From assembly GCA_017537905.1 (NCBI GenBank), contig JAFYJX010000073.1, forward strand, positions 1 through 34,872: a DNA stretch of 34,872 nt, read 5' to 3'. This document shows positions 14,925-23,207 of the stretch, piece after piece. Under the pieces are notes generated by a model, which did not search any database, was not told where the DNA came from, and worked only from the letters and a program-made list of their open reading frames with translations. Within the stretch, counting starts at the first letter, position 1, and every line of letters begins with the position of its first letter. Position numbers and translations under genes: made by a program. This DNA comes from Clostridiales bacterium. GTDB taxonomy: Bacteria > Bacillota_A > Clostridia > Saccharofermentanales > Saccharofermentanaceae.

Positions 14925-15788
14925 ATGTTTGATCCGAAGACTAACAAGTATCCGTATCCGTCAGAGACTGACCGTCACTACCTCGAGATCCATAAGGACA
15001 GGGGCCTGGTTTTTGATAGCGATTATCCCTATATAGATAAGTCAGGCTGGTTCAGGTTTAAGCAGAACATGACCCGCATTTTCCTTAATGTGATCGTTTT
15101 CCCTATAGCAACGGTCCGTCTTGGCCTTAAGATCGAAGGCAGAGAGAACCTGAAGAAATACAAGGACGTTATTGACGGCGGCGTAATCTCAGTCTGCAAC
15201 CATGTGCATATGTGGGATTACATCGGAGTAATGAAGGGCATACGCCCGCACAGATCAGGACTTCTTGCCTGGGCACCTAATATTAACGGCGAGAATGGCA
15301 CGCTCATCCGCATGGTCGGCGGCATTCCGATCCCCGAAAACACTGTAGCAGGGCAGAAGGCTTTCCTTAAGGCCGTCGGCGGACTTTTGAAAGATCACGG
15401 CTGGCTTCACATCTATGCCGAAGGCAGTATGTGGGAATACTATCAGCCGATACGTCCTTTCAAGCGCGGAGCATCGCTCATCGCAGTAAGTAACGACAAG
15501 CCGATAATTCCTTTGGGATATTCATACCGTGAGCCTGGCTGGATAAGGAAGCACATTTTCAAACAGATCGCATGCTTTACCCTGCATATCGGTGAACCTG
15601 TATTTCCTGATAAATCTTTGAAGCCCAAGGACCGTGAGAAAGACCTCACAATACGTGCAAACAAAGCCGTCTGCGCGCTTGTAGGGATCGATCCTGAGAA
15701 GAATATTTATGAACCTGAATTCAACGATTCTAAGCGCATAGATTACTATACGGAAGAATACGGTGTCGGATATAAAGGTTCGTGGTAA
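14925..15788 (+). CDS. PlsC-like 1-acyl-glycerol-3-phosphate acyltransferase family protein
   Basis: Likely membrane-associated acyltransferase of phospholipid synthesis. The catalytic HX4D box is visible in NHVHMWD (H93 to D98), a second block NGTLIRMVGGIPI follows, and YAEGSMW (E166, G167, S168) stands for the EGTR-type substrate-binding block. An apolar stretch at about 49-68 could insert in the membrane. An N-terminal extension of about 80 residues and a C-terminal tail rich in tyrosine and charged residues make it longer (287 residues) than the usual 240. I chose ATG 14925; an upstream TTG at 14919 is in frame. The SD is poor. Acyl specificity is not visible. Confidence 0.82.
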   Translation: MFDPKTNKYPYPSETDRHYLEIHKDRGLVFDSDYPYIDKSGWFRFKQNMTRIFLNVIVFPIATVRLGLKIEGRENLKKYKDVIDGGVISVCNHVHMWDYIGVMKGIRPHRSGLLAWAPNINGENGTLIRMVGGIPIPENTVAGQKAFLKAVGGLLKDHGWLHIYAEGSMWEYYQPIRPFKRGASLIAVSNDKPIIPLGYSYREPGWIRKHIFKQIACFTLHIGEPVFPDKSLKPKDREKDLTIRANKAVCALVGIDPEKNIYEPEFNDSKRIDYYTEEYGVGYKGSW

Positions 15789-15789
15789 G

Positions 15790-15840
15790 TTGATTATTCC
15801 TCCTCATAAGATATAATCATAATAATGATAAAATTATGAT
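15790..15840 (+). promoter_or_regulatory. promoter and likely autoregulatory operator of the Phd-type gene
   Basis: -35 TTGATT (15790-15795), 16-base spacer, -10 TATAAT (15812-15817). An AT-rich inverted repeat overlaps and follows it: ATCATAA (15816-15822) with TTATGAT (15834-15840), and a smaller ATCAT/ATGAT pair (15816-15829). Phd/YefM antitoxins repress their own operons through such palindromes, so this is a plausible site (inference). Confidence 0.5.
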
Positions 15841-15860
15841 AAAGTTATGGAGGAAATTAT

Positions 15861-16130
15861 ATGATCCAGATACGACCAGTTTCTGATTTGAGAAATAAGT
15901 TTACCGATATTGAAAAATGCGTTCAGAATGGTGATCCGGTGTATCTCACGAAAAACGGATATGGAACAATGGTTGTGCTCAGCATTGAGACTTATTCGCG
16001 CCTTGTGGAATCTGAAGATTACATTATGGATTATGCAGATGCAGCTGCAGAATCAACGGACAAAAGACTTTCTCATGAGCAGGTGTTTGATGAAGTTCGG
16101 AAAAAGACTAAGAGGAATAATAGAAAGTGA
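15861..16130 (+). CDS. Phd/YefM-family antitoxin-like protein
   Basis: 89-residue protein. The N-terminal half (MIQIRPVSDLRNKFTDI, then PVYLTKNGYGTMVVLS and YSRL) is the dimerising DNA-binding fold of Phd/YefM antitoxins. The C-terminal part (about 52-89) is charged and probably flexible, as expected for a toxin-binding tail. GGAGG lies about eight bases before the ATG. Normally a RelE-, YoeB- or Doc-type toxin gene follows. Here the next gene, overlapping by four bases (GTGA, 16127-16130), encodes a metallo-beta-lactamase-fold protein, and no small toxin gene is visible on either side. It may be orphaned, or part of an atypical pair. Confidence 0.88.
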   Translation: MIQIRPVSDLRNKFTDIEKCVQNGDPVYLTKNGYGTMVVLSIETYSRLVESEDYIMDYADAAAESTDKRLSHEQVFDEVRKKTKRNNRK

Positions 16131-16759
16131 AATATCAGATCACACACATCAAAGGCGGAACAGATAACTGCTATATAATTTCAAACGGTAAGGATGCAAT
16201 CCTTTTCGATACTGCGAGCGGAGAAAATCTTCAGCAGGTTTCAGATGAATGCAGCAAATACTATCTGAAGCTTATCGTGTTGTCACACCCTCATTTCGAT
16301 CACGCAGAGAATGCTGATGCGCTGTCTAAGAAGTTCAATGTTCCTGTGGCGTATAACGAAGCAGATGACGGCATCTTTGACGACTATAATTCGCAGCCTC
16401 TGCATTCATACGGTCTTGTCGGTTTTGTGGTGCTTAAAGCATCTCTTAAAGTCTTAAGCGAGACCAAGGTCACACGTCCTGAAAACCGCTTCTTTGTTAA
16501 GGAAGGCGACACGCTTACTGATTATGGTTTCCCTGATATAAAAGTAGTCGAACTGCCAGGTCATTCCATGGGATCTATAGGCCTTCTTGTAGCTGATGAT
16601 GCGATGCTTGTAGGTGATGCTCTCGATAACTGGATCAGACCCGGAATGGGACATCTCTATACTGATCTTGAGGCTGAGAAAAAGACTGTGGAAAAGATAC
16701 GTTCATATGGCAGAAGAACGTATTACTACGGCCACGGAAAACCTACGGAGAATTTCTGA
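16127..16759 (+). CDS. metallo-beta-lactamase-fold hydrolase
   Basis: 210-residue cytoplasmic metallohydrolase starting at GTG 16127, which overlaps the antitoxin-like gene's stop. The dinuclear metal site is complete: H54, H56, D58 and H59 (HPHFDH), H146 (GHSMGS), D164 (GDALDN) and H203 (YGHGKP). Zinc or iron binding and hydrolysis of a thioester, phosphodiester or lactone-like substrate are usual for this superfamily; the substrate cannot be told. A segment of about 40 residues between the HxHxDH motif and H146 (about 80-120, DDYNSQPLHSYG onward) is an insertion that may form a substrate lid. A terminator follows. The coupling to a Phd-type gene is the odd feature. Confidence 0.88.
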   Translation: MKYQITHIKGGTDNCYIISNGKDAILFDTASGENLQQVSDECSKYYLKLIVLSHPHFDHAENADALSKKFNVPVAYNEADDGIFDDYNSQPLHSYGLVGFVVLKASLKVLSETKVTRPENRFFVKEGDTLTDYGFPDIKVVELPGHSMGSIGLLVADDAMLVGDALDNWIRPGMGHLYTDLEAEKKTVEKIRSYGRRTYYYGHGKPTENF

Positions 16760-16800
16760 TCAAGTAACGCAACAGCGCGTTTCTTGTTTTAGCTGATCAG
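16756..16800 (+). terminator. terminator after the MBL-fold gene
   Basis: CAAGTAACGC (16761-16770) pairs with GCGTTTCTTG (16777-16786) with one T-T mismatch and a six-base loop, followed by TTTT. An outer pair CTGATCA/TGATCAG (16756-16762, 16794-16800) encloses the whole and overlaps the stop codon. Confidence 0.6.
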
Positions 16801-16845
16801 CAATTCCATAATGGAGCTATCAAACCAAAGCAAAGGAGATAATGT

Positions 16846-17289
16846 ATGGAAACTAAAGATGTATTGAAGAAGATCCGTGAAGATAACAATCTCACACAGG
16901 AAGAATTCGCAGAAAGAGTATTGGTTACAAGACAGGCTGTAAGCCGTTGGGAAACAGGCGAGACACAGCCGAATACAGAGACCCTGAAGATCTTATCAAG
17001 AGAGTTCAACGTATCGATCAATACGCTTCTCGGAAGCCCCAGACAGCTTTACTGCCAGTGCTGCGGAATGCCGCTTAATGAAGACCTCAATATCAGCAGG
17101 GAGCCTAACGGTGATTTCAATGAAGACTACTGCAAGTGGTGCTACACAGAAGGCGATTTCGTTTATAAGTCCAAGGATGCGCTTCTTGATTTCCTCGTAG
17201 ATCACATGCCGAATCCCGAGAACTTAGGCGACAGTGAGAGACGCGCGCAGTACGACGGGTGGCTCTCACAGCTCAAGCACTGGAAGTAA
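16846..17289 (+). CDS. XRE-family transcriptional regulator with zinc ribbon
   Basis: 147 residues. N-terminal HTH (about 6-62: LTQEEFAERV, TRQAVSRWETGET) of the XRE/Cro type, then a four-cysteine zinc ribbon (C70, C73, C96, C99; CQCCGMPL and YCKWC) that matches the putative zinc-ribbon domain found in many Clostridial proteins. The end is a helical tail. The ATG at 16846 has AAAGGAGA upstream. The pairing of the two domains is known; targets and ligand are not. It is a single gene between the terminator at 16756-16800 and the hairpin at 17316-17366. Confidence 0.9.
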   Translation: METKDVLKKIREDNNLTQEEFAERVLVTRQAVSRWETGETQPNTETLKILSREFNVSINTLLGSPRQLYCQCCGMPLNEDLNISREPNGDFNEDYCKWCYTEGDFVYKSKDALLDFLVDHMPNPENLGDSERRAQYDGWLSQLKHWK

Positions 17290-17315
17290 TACAGGGTATA
17301 ATATCGGATAGCTTG

Positions 17316-17366
17316 GCATCTCCTCTCTGATATAATGTTTGAAATCAGTAGAGGAGATGCTTTTTT
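17316..17366 (+). terminator. strong hairpin acting as terminator, with promoter in the loop and SD in the stem
   Basis: GCATCTCCTCT (17316-17326) pairs perfectly with AGAGGAGATGC (17350-17360). An inner CTGAT/ATCAG adds five pairs with one bulged base, and TTTTTT (17361-17366) follows. This is a classic terminator for the XRE gene, but the next ATG begins at 17367, directly after the T-run. The 3' arm contains the SD (GAGGAG, 17351-17356), and the hairpin holds an extended -10, TGATATAAT (17328-17336). Transcripts starting there would lack the 5' arm and have a free SD. Confidence 0.8.
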
Positions 17367-18164
17367 ATGCGTGTCGGAATTATCGGTTACGGAAGTATGG
17401 GCAAGATGCTGCTTTGGAAGTTTTCAGAAGCAGGAAACATAGATAAACAGGATCTTTTTGTATCGAACAGGACTGAATCCAAGCTCGAAGATGCGAAAGG
17501 CATAGCTAAGACCGTAAGCAGCAAGGAACTTGCGTCTGCCTGTGATATCGTCTTTGTCTGCGTGAGGCCCGTTGATCTTAAGGCAGTGCTCGAAGAAATA
17601 AAGGATTCAATAAACCCAAATGCTCTGCTTGTTTCACTTAACGGCAGCGTCTCCTTTGAATCGATCCGCAAAGTAATAGATATTAAGACCGCAAAGGTTA
17701 TTCCAAGTCTTACTGCAGAGATCGGAAGGTCACAGACACTTATCTGCTTTGACGAGAGAGTAAGCGAAAAAGAGCCTCTCAAAGACCTGCTCTCCTGCAT
17801 CGGTGATGTTATCGAACTTCCCGAAAACGAGATGGGTATGGGCTCAGAGCTCGTAAGCTGTATGCCTGGCTTTATCGCATCGATCTTCGACGTTATCTGC
17901 AAGTCCGCCGGGGGTCATACCACTATTCCCAAAGAGCAGATAGTTAAGATGGTCCTCCAGACAATGAGCGCGACCGGAGATCTGATGCTTCAAAAGGATA
18001 TGTCGTTTGAAGATGTCGTAACCAGAGTCGCTACAAAGGGCGGTATTACCGAAGAAGGCACAAAGGTCGTCTATGAGGATTTCCCGGAGACGGCAGACCT
18101 TCTTTTCGCGAAGACTCTTGAAAAAAGGCGCATTACGACAGAGATTGCAGAGAAGAGCTTCTGA
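17367..18164 (+). CDS. proC: pyrroline-5-carboxylate reductase family protein
   Basis: NAD(P)H-dependent oxidoreductase of the P5CR family, which makes proline from pyrroline-5-carboxylate. 265 residues, the usual length. N-terminal Rossmann motif GIIGYGSMG, SNRTESKL after the second strand, VFVCVRPVDLKAVLEEI, VSLNGSVSFESI, and the C-terminal dimerisation domain with the P5CR signature ATKGGITEEG. ComER-like paralogues share the fold, so a role outside proline synthesis is possible; no other proline gene is nearby. Translation starts right after the T-run of the 17316-17366 hairpin. Confidence 0.82.
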   Translation: MRVGIIGYGSMGKMLLWKFSEAGNIDKQDLFVSNRTESKLEDAKGIAKTVSSKELASACDIVFVCVRPVDLKAVLEEIKDSINPNALLVSLNGSVSFESIRKVIDIKTAKVIPSLTAEIGRSQTLICFDERVSEKEPLKDLLSCIGDVIELPENEMGMGSELVSCMPGFIASIFDVICKSAGGHTTIPKEQIVKMVLQTMSATGDLMLQKDMSFEDVVTRVATKGGITEEGTKVVYEDFPETADLLFAKTLEKRRITTEIAEKSF

Positions 18165-18202
18165 TAGTAAAATTCTCTTGGATTTAAGGGAGGATTATAT
18201 AA

Positions 18203-19357
18203 ATGGCTGTACTTTGCTCAAATTGTTCGGGCAGGCTTATTTTCAATCCGGCATCTCAGCAACTGGAGTGTGCCGCGTGCGGAAGCAAGTTCTATCCTGA
18301 AGATGTTAAGGATATCAATTCCGATATCCATTCCAAGTATTACGATACGAGGGTATATACCTGTGCTCATTGCGGCGCGGAGATCATTACCAGTGACACG
18401 GAAGTGTCTACTTTCTGCGTTTACTGCGGCAATCCGTCGATCAATTTCACGAGGATCTCGAAAGAATGCAGACCTGACGGAATCGTTCCTTTCAAGATAA
18501 CCAGGGAGCAGGCTGTAGAGCTCGTTAAGGAGAAGTTCCACAAAAACCCGATCATACCCAAAGAAGTTAAGGCCAAGGCCGTTCCGGAGAATTTCCGCGG
18601 GATCTATGTTCCGTACTGGGTAATCAATGCGAGGTTTACAGAAGCGGATTATCTGAGCGGCATTGTAAGGAACAACAAGCGTGACGAGAAACAGTATTAT
18701 CAGAGGGCCGGAAACTGCAATTTTACTAATGTTCCGATCGACGGCTCCAAGATCTTAAATGATGAGATCAGCCTGAAGCTCGAACCGTTCTATTTCAACG
18801 AAGCCAAGGAATTCGATGAAGATTATCTTAACGGTTTTTATTCCAATACGTCGGACACGACTTATTATGAACTGCGCGAATCGGCTGCAAACAGATGTCA
18901 TAAGCTCTTCGCAAATGAAACGCTCACTACTGTGCCTGGCAGAAATCCGCAGGTTGAGGACTCGATCTACTGGGTGGATATTCAGGATGACCCGTTGTAT
19001 ATGATGATGCCGGTATGGTTTTTCACTTTTAAGCATAAGGAAAAGCCTTATACCATACTCGTAAACGGCCAGACCGGAAAGATCGTCGGAACGATGCCCT
19101 GGGAGGAAAAGCAGATAAAAGGCATAGGATGGACAGTGTTTGCCGTTGTCCTGACTCTTTTGGGTGCAGCTTTTGCCGTGCTCGCTTTCAACGTCAGAGG
19201 CCTGAACGGCATAGCCAATCACTTAATTATCGGTGCGATCTGTGTTGGAACAGCTTTGCTGCTGCCGGGTATTTCCGGAATTAAGAGAATAACCAAGAAT
19301 CTGGAACTTACCAGGTCTGAAGCTATCTTCAAATATGTTAAAAGGAGGCAGGCGTAA
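18203..19357 (+). CDS. double zinc-ribbon membrane protein of unknown function
   Basis: 384 residues. Two zinc ribbons at the N-terminus (C5, C8, C23, C26 and C54, C57, C72, C75), then a mixed alpha/beta middle region (about 90-295), two membrane helices (about 308-330 and 337-358) and a short basic cytoplasmic tail. The first ribbon resembles TFIIB-type ribbons, but nothing else points to transcription. Proteins of this make-up are common in Clostridia without assigned function. GGGAGGA precedes the ATG. The next small gene starts one base after the stop, so the two are co-translated and probably act together at the membrane. Confidence 0.8.
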   Translation: MAVLCSNCSGRLIFNPASQQLECAACGSKFYPEDVKDINSDIHSKYYDTRVYTCAHCGAEIITSDTEVSTFCVYCGNPSINFTRISKECRPDGIVPFKITREQAVELVKEKFHKNPIIPKEVKAKAVPENFRGIYVPYWVINARFTEADYLSGIVRNNKRDEKQYYQRAGNCNFTNVPIDGSKILNDEISLKLEPFYFNEAKEFDEDYLNGFYSNTSDTTYYELRESAANRCHKLFANETLTTVPGRNPQVEDSIYWVDIQDDPLYMMMPVWFFTFKHKEKPYTILVNGQTGKIVGTMPWEEKQIKGIGWTVFAVVLTLLGAAFAVLAFNVRGLNGIANHLIIGAICVGTALLLPGISGIKRITKNLELTRSEAIFKYVKRRQA

Positions 19358-19358
19358 C

Positions 19359-19685
19359 ATGTATTATGCTGAACAGTTGTATATCGTAGTCATACTGTCG
19401 ATCTTCTTCTTCCTGTTCGCCTGTGCCGGAATTGCAGTGTTCGTTACATACAGGATCCTGAATAAGTATAACGATTTCGGAGAAGTCCCTGTCTGCAGCA
19501 TTCACCAGTATTCGAACAACGGTATCAAATATACTGTTAACCGTGACAATGTTCATCTCGTCGAGAAGAATGATTTTATGCTGGTCAATGGTGATAATCC
19601 TTACGAAAACATTGAACGGTCAATACCCGAGCAGCTCCTGAAAAACGCAGAAAAAGAAGCTGAAAAACCGGACGTTAATCTGTAA
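19359..19685 (+). CDS. small membrane-anchored protein
   Basis: Unrecognised, 108 residues. One N-terminal membrane helix (about 6-30, after MYYAEQLY), then a polar domain beginning NKYNDFGEVPVCS and ending in a charged tail (KEAEKPDVNL). The ATG at 19359 has AAAGGAGG (19341-19348) upstream; an earlier in-frame ATG at 19335 lies inside the preceding gene. Tight spacing (one base) makes it a partner of the double zinc-ribbon protein. Confidence 0.7.
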   Translation: MYYAEQLYIVVILSIFFFLFACAGIAVFVTYRILNKYNDFGEVPVCSIHQYSNNGIKYTVNRDNVHLVEKNDFMLVNGDNPYENIERSIPEQLLKNAEKEAEKPDVNL

Positions 19686-19711
19686 ACTGTCCCATTAATC
19701 GCTTTGAATTT

Positions 19712-19754
19712 ACCTCATAAAACCGTAAAATTAGACCATAAAGGTTTTTGAGGT
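19712..19754 (+). promoter_or_regulatory. hairpin enclosing the addB ribosome-binding site
   Basis: ACCTCATAAAACC (19712-19724) pairs with GGTTTTTGAGGT (19743-19754) with a single bulge, loop 18 bases. The right arm contains GAGGT (19750-19754), the only SD before the addB ATG at 19761. No T-run follows, so it is not a normal terminator. If formed in the mRNA it would hide the SD and lower translation of addB. Confidence 0.55.
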
Positions 19755-19760
19755 ATAAGC

Positions 19761-22700
19761 ATGATCAGGTTTAAGACATATAGTGTAATAAGGCCGGTTT
19801 CACGCGAAGTCATAGAGGATGCATTCACAGGTCTTAACGGCAGGGATATTATCTTTGTCGCGCCTGAATTTGCCAAGGCCCAGGTAGAGCGTGAGGTCCT
19901 GGGTTTTAAGGAGGCTCATTCCGAAGGGACCGGCGCTATCGATACCGGAGACGGCATCATTGCATTGTCATCTTCTCTCGTATCGGGCGACGTGATCAGC
20001 TTCAGAAAGCTCGCTGGCAATATATTAGACGACCTCGGTACCAATTATGTTGCCGAAGGCGGCGAGATCATGCTCCGCAATGCGATATATAACATTCTCG
20101 CTAACAACAAGTCTAAGCTTAAGGCATTCGGCACACTGTCATCCAGGATCGACTATATCAACATGATGATCGCCCTCTTAGGTGACTTCTCGCGCTATGG
20201 AGTCGGAATAGACGACATAGGCGAAGCGATTAAGGCTGTAGACAATGCTTCGTCAACTGTGGCTTTCGTTAACAAGCTTAAGGATCTTCATCTGATAATG
20301 ACTGAGCTCGAGCAGATGAATTCCAAATACGGATTAAACCTGTTAAGAGAGCCCATAGCCCTTGCATGTGAGAAGCTGTCTTCTGCAGATCCTTCCAAGC
20401 TCTCATCCAGAAGGGTAAGCGGACTGTCTGCTCTTTTGAAGTCCAAGATCGTGTTTATAGGGTTCGGTGCCACCCGTATGCTGACACCTAAGGAGATCAG
20501 GCTCATCTCGCTCTTATCAGACCTCGGCTGCGATATCGAATTCAATGTCATTACCGGTGATTCGGGTTCTTCATTCTCGTCCGTCTATAAGGCCGGCGAA
20601 GATTTCTCGGGCATGTTAGAAGCGCTTGGCGCAGCAGGATCAGAACTTAAGATCAAAGATCTGGAAGATGTCTTAAGCCTTATCGTTAAGGGCTTTGCGT
20701 CAGACTCCATGCCTGAAGGTCTTGCCTGCGATGGCGAGATCAGGCTGGCAGAATTATCCGGCCTTGATGACAGAGTCGGATATATCTTCAACGAAGTGAT
20801 CGACCTTACCAGAAATCAGGGTTACAGATACCGTGATATCAGGATCGTATGCTGTAACGAAGACATAATGAACAGGATGAGGAGTACGGCTGAACTTTAT
20901 GGTTTGGACGTTTTTATAGACCGTAAGATCGCTTTGGGCGGCACGGTCGTTCCTTATATGATGCAGATCGTTTTAGAGCTCCCCAGAGCAGGATTTACGC
21001 TGGAGCTGATAATGAAGGCGATGAGATCAGGAATGCTCAGTATCCCGCCTTATATCGCCGACGGTTTTGAGAATTACTGTTATGCCAGGAATATAACCGA
21101 CAGCATAAGGCTCTTTGATGAGAACGCTTATATCGCGCCTGATGACGGCAAACATAGGAAAACCACCGGATTCTGGATACTCGAAGGCACCGTTCCGGGC
21201 CTTAAGGAAGGCTTTGTCGACAGCGGTAAATTCTTCTATGAATATGTTGTCGTAAGGACTCTGATCCCTCTTAAGAAAGCCTGTGAATCGATCTATTCAG
21301 AGAAGACATTGTCCGGCAAGGCCAGGAAGAGCCTGGAATTCTTTAACGGCATGAGAGGCTATATAGAGCCTTTGCGCGACGAGTTTATTGCCAGGGGCGA
21401 TGATGCTGCCGCTGTAGCTCTGGTAAGGGGCTATGACGAGCTCATAAGCCTTCTTATGTGTTCCACGCATGAGATGAACGACTGTGAGATAAGCCAGAAG
21501 GATTTCCTTTCCATGATCAGGACTGACATGAGGAACAGGACCGAAGGCACGATCCCTTTGAAAGTGGACTCGATAGAGATAACTACGCCCGAGCATGCGT
21601 TTGTTACTCCGTGTAAGGTGCTCTTTATCGTAGGCGCCCAGAAGGATAATTTCCCGTATGTCCGTATGAGGGAGGGCCTTTTAAGCGGAATCGAACTTAA
21701 GAATCTCTCTTCTGCAACGGACAGCATAGAGCTTCCTGATAAGGCCCAGAACAAGATGAGGGAAGAATTCGTTACGTGCTGTCTCCTTTTGGGTTCTGCA
21801 ACGGACAGGCTCTACATGGTTCACGAATATGGCAAGCCCAAAAGCCGTGTTTTCGAATATCTCGAGAAGTTTTCCGGTGATAAGTATCACATCGTAAACA
21901 CATTCAGGAATCCTGTTGCCGGCGAAGCGGTGAAGTTCAGACATGACCCGGAAAAGTCGAAGATCCCTGAAGATGTAATGGACAGGCTCCTTACAAAGCG
22001 AAGAGAAGACGGAACATCCGGAAAGGCCATATATGCGAGCGTCTCTTCCATAGAGAGCTTCAGGCAATGCGCTTTCCAGTACATGCTCAGCAGCCAGCTT
22101 AGGATCGGCCCCAGAGAAGATAACACGAAGATCCAGGCAAATTCCTTCGGAAGCCTTATACACGGTATGTTCGAAGAAGCATACAGGGGCTTAAGGGATG
22201 CGAGCGGAAAAGATCCTGAGAAGTTTAAGACGATAGCAAATCTGCTTCTTACAAACGAAGACAAATATAATGAGTTCGCCGATATATGCTTGAGGAGCGC
22301 AGCTTCTGAGAGAGCCTTGTTCGGCTCAGTTGATAAGGAAGGACATCCGATTGACAAGGTTTTCGAGATGGATACTTATGCCAAGCTCAGAAGGATGTTT
22401 ACCAAGATGTTCAGAGGCGTGCTCACGGATTCTGTCGAAACTGGCTTTGTCCCCGAAGGAATCGAGGAGAAGATCGGCAGCACCGATCTGGTACTTAATA
22501 TTCCGTATGAGGGCGTGGATCTGAAATTCAGCGGCTACATAGACAGGTTCGATCTGAAGAGAGATGAATCAGGAAAGATCCATTTAAGGACGATCGACTA
22601 TAAGAGTTTTGAGAAAGACGTCGATGCCCAATCCCTGATAAACGGCACGCAGATCCAGCTGCCGACATATTCCGGTGCGATACTTGATAAGTATTCCAAA

Positions 22701-23204
22701 GAAGGCGAAGCCGTGATAGACGATTACGGTTATGTTCAGGTAGGTCTTAAGGCAAGTGACAAGGGCGAGCCTCTTACATGCGCTCCGAAGCTCTCCGGAT
22801 ATGATGAAGCGGCAATGAATATCGCTATTGATTATTCGAAGCACATCATTAAGGAAAGCGTCGACCAGATAACATCCGGCAAAGCAGATGCGATAACGGC
22901 AGAGCCCAAGCTTAAGCTCTGCAACTACTGCAGTTACAAGGGCTATTGCGGCAACGATCCGCAATCTCCTAAGTACAGGGAACAATTGGATCTGGGAAGC
23001 ACCGGCAAATACGGAACGATGGTAACAAACTGTGAGAAGTTTGCTGAACCGACCAAATCGGGAAAAGCCAGAAAAGATCCCGGTTACGACGAAGTCACCA
23101 AGAAGATCGGTGCCGATAAGAGCATGAAGAAATCCGACAGGATAGCGATCCTCGGTATGAAAGACATACTCGAAGGCACAAATGAGAATGGAAAGGAGGA
23201 ATAA
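19761..23204 (+). CDS. addB: AddB/RexB-like subunit of the AddAB helicase-nuclease
   Basis: Partner of AddA in end resection of double-strand breaks and RecA loading. 1147 residues. The C-terminal nuclease domain has GYIDRFDL and TIDYKSF (D946, K948), and the four iron-sulfur cysteines C770, C1054, C1057 and C1063 show the C...C-x2-C-x5-C spacing of AddB. The N-terminus lacks a Walker A motif: where AddB has GRSGSGKS-like sequence, this protein reads RFKTYSVIRPVSREV, as in RexB-type proteins. The helicase-like fold (TPEHAFVTPCKVLFIVGAQ and similar) is still traceable. addA follows after three bases. The SD lies in the hairpin at 19712-19754. Confidence 0.85.
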   Translation: MIRFKTYSVIRPVSREVIEDAFTGLNGRDIIFVAPEFAKAQVEREVLGFKEAHSEGTGAIDTGDGIIALSSSLVSGDVISFRKLAGNILDDLGTNYVAEGGEIMLRNAIYNILANNKSKLKAFGTLSSRIDYINMMIALLGDFSRYGVGIDDIGEAIKAVDNASSTVAFVNKLKDLHLIMTELEQMNSKYGLNLLREPIALACEKLSSADPSKLSSRRVSGLSALLKSKIVFIGFGATRMLTPKEIRLISLLSDLGCDIEFNVITGDSGSSFSSVYKAGEDFSGMLEALGAAGSELKIKDLEDVLSLIVKGFASDSMPEGLACDGEIRLAELSGLDDRVGYIFNEVIDLTRNQGYRYRDIRIVCCNEDIMNRMRSTAELYGLDVFIDRKIALGGTVVPYMMQIVLELPRAGFTLELIMKAMRSGMLSIPPYIADGFENYCYARNITDSIRLFDENAYIAPDDGKHRKTTGFWILEGTVPGLKEGFVDSGKFFYEYVVVRTLIPLKKACESIYSEKTLSGKARKSLEFFNGMRGYIEPLRDEFIARGDDAAAVALVRGYDELISLLMCSTHEMNDCEISQKDFLSMIRTDMRNRTEGTIPLKVDSIEITTPEHAFVTPCKVLFIVGAQKDNFPYVRMREGLLSGIELKNLSSATDSIELPDKAQNKMREEFVTCCLLLGSATDRLYMVHEYGKPKSRVFEYLEKFSGDKYHIVNTFRNPVAGEAVKFRHDPEKSKIPEDVMDRLLTKRREDGTSGKAIYASVSSIESFRQCAFQYMLSSQLRIGPREDNTKIQANSFGSLIHGMFEEAYRGLRDASGKDPEKFKTIANLLLTNEDKYNEFADICLRSAASERALFGSVDKEGHPIDKVFEMDTYAKLRRMFTKMFRGVLTDSVETGFVPEGIEEKIGSTDLVLNIPYEGVDLKFSGYIDRFDLKRDESGKIHLRTIDYKSFEKDVDAQSLINGTQIQLPTYSGAILDKYSKEGEAVIDDYGYVQVGLKASDKGEPLTCAPKLSGYDEAAMNIAIDYSKHIIKESVDQITSGKADAITAEPKLKLCNYCSYKGYCGNDPQSPKYREQLDLGSTGKYGTMVTNCEKFAEPTKSGKARKDPGYDEVTKKIGADKSMKKSDRIAILGMKDILEGTNENGKEE

Positions 23205-23207
23205 GCT

